Made by a program: the position numbers and the translations under genes. Below, in pieces: positions 62,037 to 64,000 of a stretch of 64,000 nt of DNA (within the stretch, counting starts at the first letter, position 1; each line of letters opens with the position of its first letter). Origin of the DNA: Citrobacter sp. Marseille-Q6884 (GTDB lineage Bacteria > Pseudomonadota > Gammaproteobacteria > Enterobacterales > Enterobacteriaceae). The notes beneath the pieces were generated by a model. The model was not told where the DNA came from, searched no databases, and saw nothing but the letters and a program-made list of their open reading frames with translations. The stretch covers positions 310,001 to 374,000 of the forward strand of contig NZ_CAMDRE010000001.1 of assembly GCF_945906775.1 (NCBI RefSeq), written 5' to 3'.

Positions 62037-62603
62037 ATGAATACGTTGACCTTCCTGCTCTCAACGGTAATTGAGCTTTATACCATGGCGCTGCTATTGC
62101 GCGTGTGGATGCAGTGGTCCCGCTGCGATTTTTACAATCCGTTCTCACAGTTTATTGTGAAAATCACCCAGCCTGTTATTGGGCCGTTACGCCGTATCAT
62201 TCCCCCGATGGGGCCGATTGACAGCGCCTCGGTCGTGGTCGCGTTAATTCTCAGCTTTATCAAGGCGATAGTGTTGTTTAAAGTGGTGACGTTCCAGCCG
62301 ATTATCTGGATAGCCGCTGTGCTGATTGTCCTGAAAACCATCGGATTGTTGATTTTCTGGGTATTGCTGGTGATGGCGATCATGAGCTGGGTCAGCCAGG
62401 GTCGCAGCCCTGTGGAATACGTCCTGATGCAACTGGCAGATCCGCTGCTGCGCCCCATCCGCCGTATACTCCCGGGAATGGGCGGAATCGACTTTTCTCC
62501 GATGATCCTGGTGCTGCTGCTTTACGTCATCAACATGGGGATCGCTGAAGTATTACAGGCGACAGGCAACATGCTGCTGCCGGGGCTGTGGATGGCGCTA
62601 TGA
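62037..62603 (+). CDS. yggT: YGGT family membrane protein
   Basis: A 188-residue inner-membrane protein with two YGGT repeats. The repeated pattern is PxxxPLRRIIPPMGPID near residue 55 and PIRRILPGMGGID near 150, each following hydrophobic helices. It may support osmotic shock resistance or potassium uptake in E. coli. The next gene starts inside its stop (ATGA overlap). No enzymatic motif is seen. Confidence 0.93.
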   Translation: MNTLTFLLSTVIELYTMALLLRVWMQWSRCDFYNPFSQFIVKITQPVIGPLRRIIPPMGPIDSASVVVALILSFIKAIVLFKVVTFQPIIWIAAVLIVLKTIGLLIFWVLLVMAIMSWVSQGRSPVEYVLMQLADPLLRPIRRILPGMGGIDFSPMILVLLLYVINMGIAEVLQATGNMLLPGLWMAL

Positions 62604-62890
62604 GTGCCGTCACCCCCTGCGACGACGGTCTGGTTTTACGGCTCTACATTCAGCCTAAAGCCAGCCGTGACAGTATTGTGGGTTTACATGGCGACGAAGT
62701 AAAAGTCGCCATTACCGCCCCGCCTGTCGATGGCCAGGCGAACAGCCATCTGGTGAAATTTCTCGGTAAACAGTTCCGCGTGGCGAAAAGCCAGGTCGTC
62801 ATTGAGAAGGGCGAGCTTGGTCGCCACAAACAGGTTAAAATCATTCATCCGCAACAGATCCCGCCAGAAATTGCGGCGCTAACTGATTAG
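62600..62890 (+). CDS. yggU: DUF167 (UPF0235) family protein YggU
   Basis: A 96-residue DUF167 protein with LYIQPKASRDSIVGLHGDE, the conserved ITAPPVDGQAN and a C-terminal EKGELGRHKQVKI. The ATG at 62600 overlaps the yggT stop by four bases and gives the E. coli length. Structure of the family is known, but the role is not. It precedes rdgB by 7 bases. Confidence 0.93.
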   Translation: MSAVTPCDDGLVLRLYIQPKASRDSIVGLHGDEVKVAITAPPVDGQANSHLVKFLGKQFRVAKSQVVIEKGELGRHKQVKIIHPQQIPPEIAALTD

Positions 62891-62897
62891 GTATCCC

Positions 62898-63491
62898 ATG
62901 CAAAAAGTTGTCCTCGCGACCGGCAATGCCGGTAAAGTGCGTGAACTCGCCTCTCTTCTGAGCGATTTCGGGCTTGATGTCGTTGCTCAAACGGATCTGG
63001 GCGTTGATTCAGCGGAAGAGACCGGCTTGACCTTTATTGAAAATGCCATTCTGAAAGCGCGTCATGCTGCGCAAATCACCGGCCTGCCTGCCATTGCCGA
63101 TGACTCCGGTCTGGCTGTTAATGCGCTGGGTGGCGCACCGGGTATTTATTCCGCCCGCTATTCCGGTGAAGACGCGACCGATCAACAGAACCTGGAAAAA
63201 CTGCTGCACACCCTGCGGGATATCCCGGAAGAAAATCGTCAGGCGCAGTTCCATTGCGTGCTGGTGTACATGCGCCATGCAGACGATCCCACCCCTATTG
63301 TTTGTCACGGAAGCTGGCCGGGTGTCATTACCCGTGAGCCTGCCGGAAACGGGGGATTTGGCTATGATCCGATCTTTTTTGTCCCCTCGGAAGGTAAAAC
63401 CGCAGCGGAACTGACGCGTGAAAAGAAGAGTGCAATCTCCCACCGCGGACAGGCGCTGAAGCTGCTGTTGGATGCCCTGCGTAATGGTTAA
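62898..63491 (+). CDS. rdgB: dITP/XTP pyrophosphatase RdgB
   Basis: A 197-residue Ham1/RdgB pyrophosphatase that removes non-canonical purine triphosphates (dITP, XTP) from the nucleotide pool. The N-terminal motif is LATGNAGKVRE (residues 6-16), the Mg site ADDSGLAVNALGG (near 68) and the substrate segment GFGYDPIFFVP (near 152) with SHRGQAL near 180. The hemW start lies within its last codons (8-base overlap). Length equals E. coli RdgB. Confidence 0.97.
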   Translation: MQKVVLATGNAGKVRELASLLSDFGLDVVAQTDLGVDSAEETGLTFIENAILKARHAAQITGLPAIADDSGLAVNALGGAPGIYSARYSGEDATDQQNLEKLLHTLRDIPEENRQAQFHCVLVYMRHADDPTPIVCHGSWPGVITREPAGNGGFGYDPIFFVPSEGKTAAELTREKKSAISHRGQALKLLLDALRNG

Positions 63492-64000
63492 GCTTCCACC
63501 GCTGAGTCTGTACATTCACATCCCGTGGTGCGTGCAGAAATGTCCTTACTGCGATTTCAACTCGCATGCGCTGAAGGGCGAAGTCCCTCATGATGACTAT
63601 GTCGGACACCTGCTAAGCGATCTGGATGCCGACGCTGCCTACGCGCAGGGCCGTGAAGTAAAGACCATTTTTATTGGTGGCGGTACGCCGAGCCTGCTGT
63701 CCGGCCCGGCAATGCAAACGCTGCTGGATGGTGTGCGAGCGCGCCTGAACCTGGCGGCGGATGCTGAAATTACTATGGAAGCCAATCCTGGCACGGTTGA
63801 AGCCGATCGTTTCGTCGATTATCAACGTGCCGGAGTGAACCGTATCTCCATTGGCGTGCAAAGCTTCAGTTCGACCAAACTCGAACGTCTGGGACGTATC
63901 CACGGACCGGAAGAAGCCAAACGCGCAGCGCACCTGGCGAGCGGTCTGGGACTTCGCAGTTTTAACCTCGATCTGATGCACGGTTTGCCGGATCAGACGC
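63484..64000 (+). CDS. hemW: Heme chaperone HemW (5' part, cut by window edge)
   Basis: The first 172 codons of the radical-SAM-like protein HemW/YggW (about 378 residues in relatives); the gene continues past the window. The 4Fe-4S motif is CVQKCPYCDF (near residue 16), followed by FIGGGTPSLLS (near 66) and GVNRISIGVQSF (near 119). HemW binds heme and delivers it to respiratory proteins; it is related to HemN but lacks coproporphyrinogen oxidase activity in tests. It overlaps rdgB by 8 bases. Confidence 0.95.
   Translation, partial: MVKLPPLSLYIHIPWCVQKCPYCDFNSHALKGEVPHDDYVGHLLSDLDADAAYAQGREVKTIFIGGGTPSLLSGPAMQTLLDGVRARLNLAADAEITMEANPGTVEADRFVDYQRAGVNRISIGVQSFSSTKLERLGRIHGPEEAKRAAHLASGLGLRSFNLDLMHGLPDQT

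Overview
The window is a stretch of enterobacterial chromosome. The gene order follows the E. coli/Salmonella/Citrobacter backbone from ygfZ to hemW almost without a break (ygfZ, trhA, yqfB, bglA, ygfF, gcvPHT, ubiI, ubiH, pepP, ygfB, zapA, 6S RNA, fau, serA, rpiA, argP, scpA-argK-scpB-scpC, ygfI, yggE, argO, mscS, fbaA, pgk, epd, tktA, loiP, speB, speA, yqgB, metK, galP, sprT, endA, rsmE, gshB, yqgE, ruvX, yggR, yggS, yggT, yggU, rdgB, hemW). The proteins look like close relatives of the E. coli ones, but not identical. A Citrobacter-like member of the Enterobacteriaceae is the best guess; the genus cannot be proved from the sequence alone. ygfZ is cut by the left edge and hemW by the right edge.

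Two accessory regions break the backbone. The first (about 4.0-11.7 kb, between bglA and ygfF) is a six-gene carbohydrate-acid catabolic cluster. It holds an IclR-type regulator, a GntP-type permease, a PdxA-like dehydrogenase, a UxaA/GarD-type dehydratase, a DapA/YagE-type aldolase and, divergently, a GldA-like iron/zinc alcohol dehydrogenase. The divergent promoter region carries two nearly identical palindromes (GTTCCAT-N2-AYRGAAC type), placed almost symmetrically just downstream of each predicted start. They are strong candidates for the cluster's operators. The substrate is unknown. No sugar-acid kinase is present, and the PdxA-like protein has lost the His-Thr pair typical of phosphate-binding PdxA.

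The second accessory region (about 40.0-45.6 kb, between epd and tktA) encodes a 1399-residue intimin/invasin-family inverse autotransporter with about eight Big-1 repeats and an unfamiliar C-terminal domain. A complete 1196-bp IS5-family element, flanked by a CTAA target duplication, sits about 210 bp upstream of it. An RpiR-type regulator next to bglA is a smaller addition compared with E. coli K-12.

The rest is housekeeping: glycine cleavage (with PurR and GcvA-like sites), ubiquinone hydroxylation, serine and ribose-phosphate metabolism, the methylmalonyl-CoA (Scp) propionate pathway, glycolysis (epd-pgk-fbaA with Cra and CRP sites), transketolase, the putrescine route from arginine (speA-speB), S-adenosylmethionine synthesis (MetJ boxes) and galactose uptake (two gal operators). 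Non-coding and very small genes include 6S RNA, a complete Sib/Ibs type I toxin-antitoxin pair, the 43-codon yqgB in front of speA, an ERIC element, several REP elements and many intrinsic terminators.
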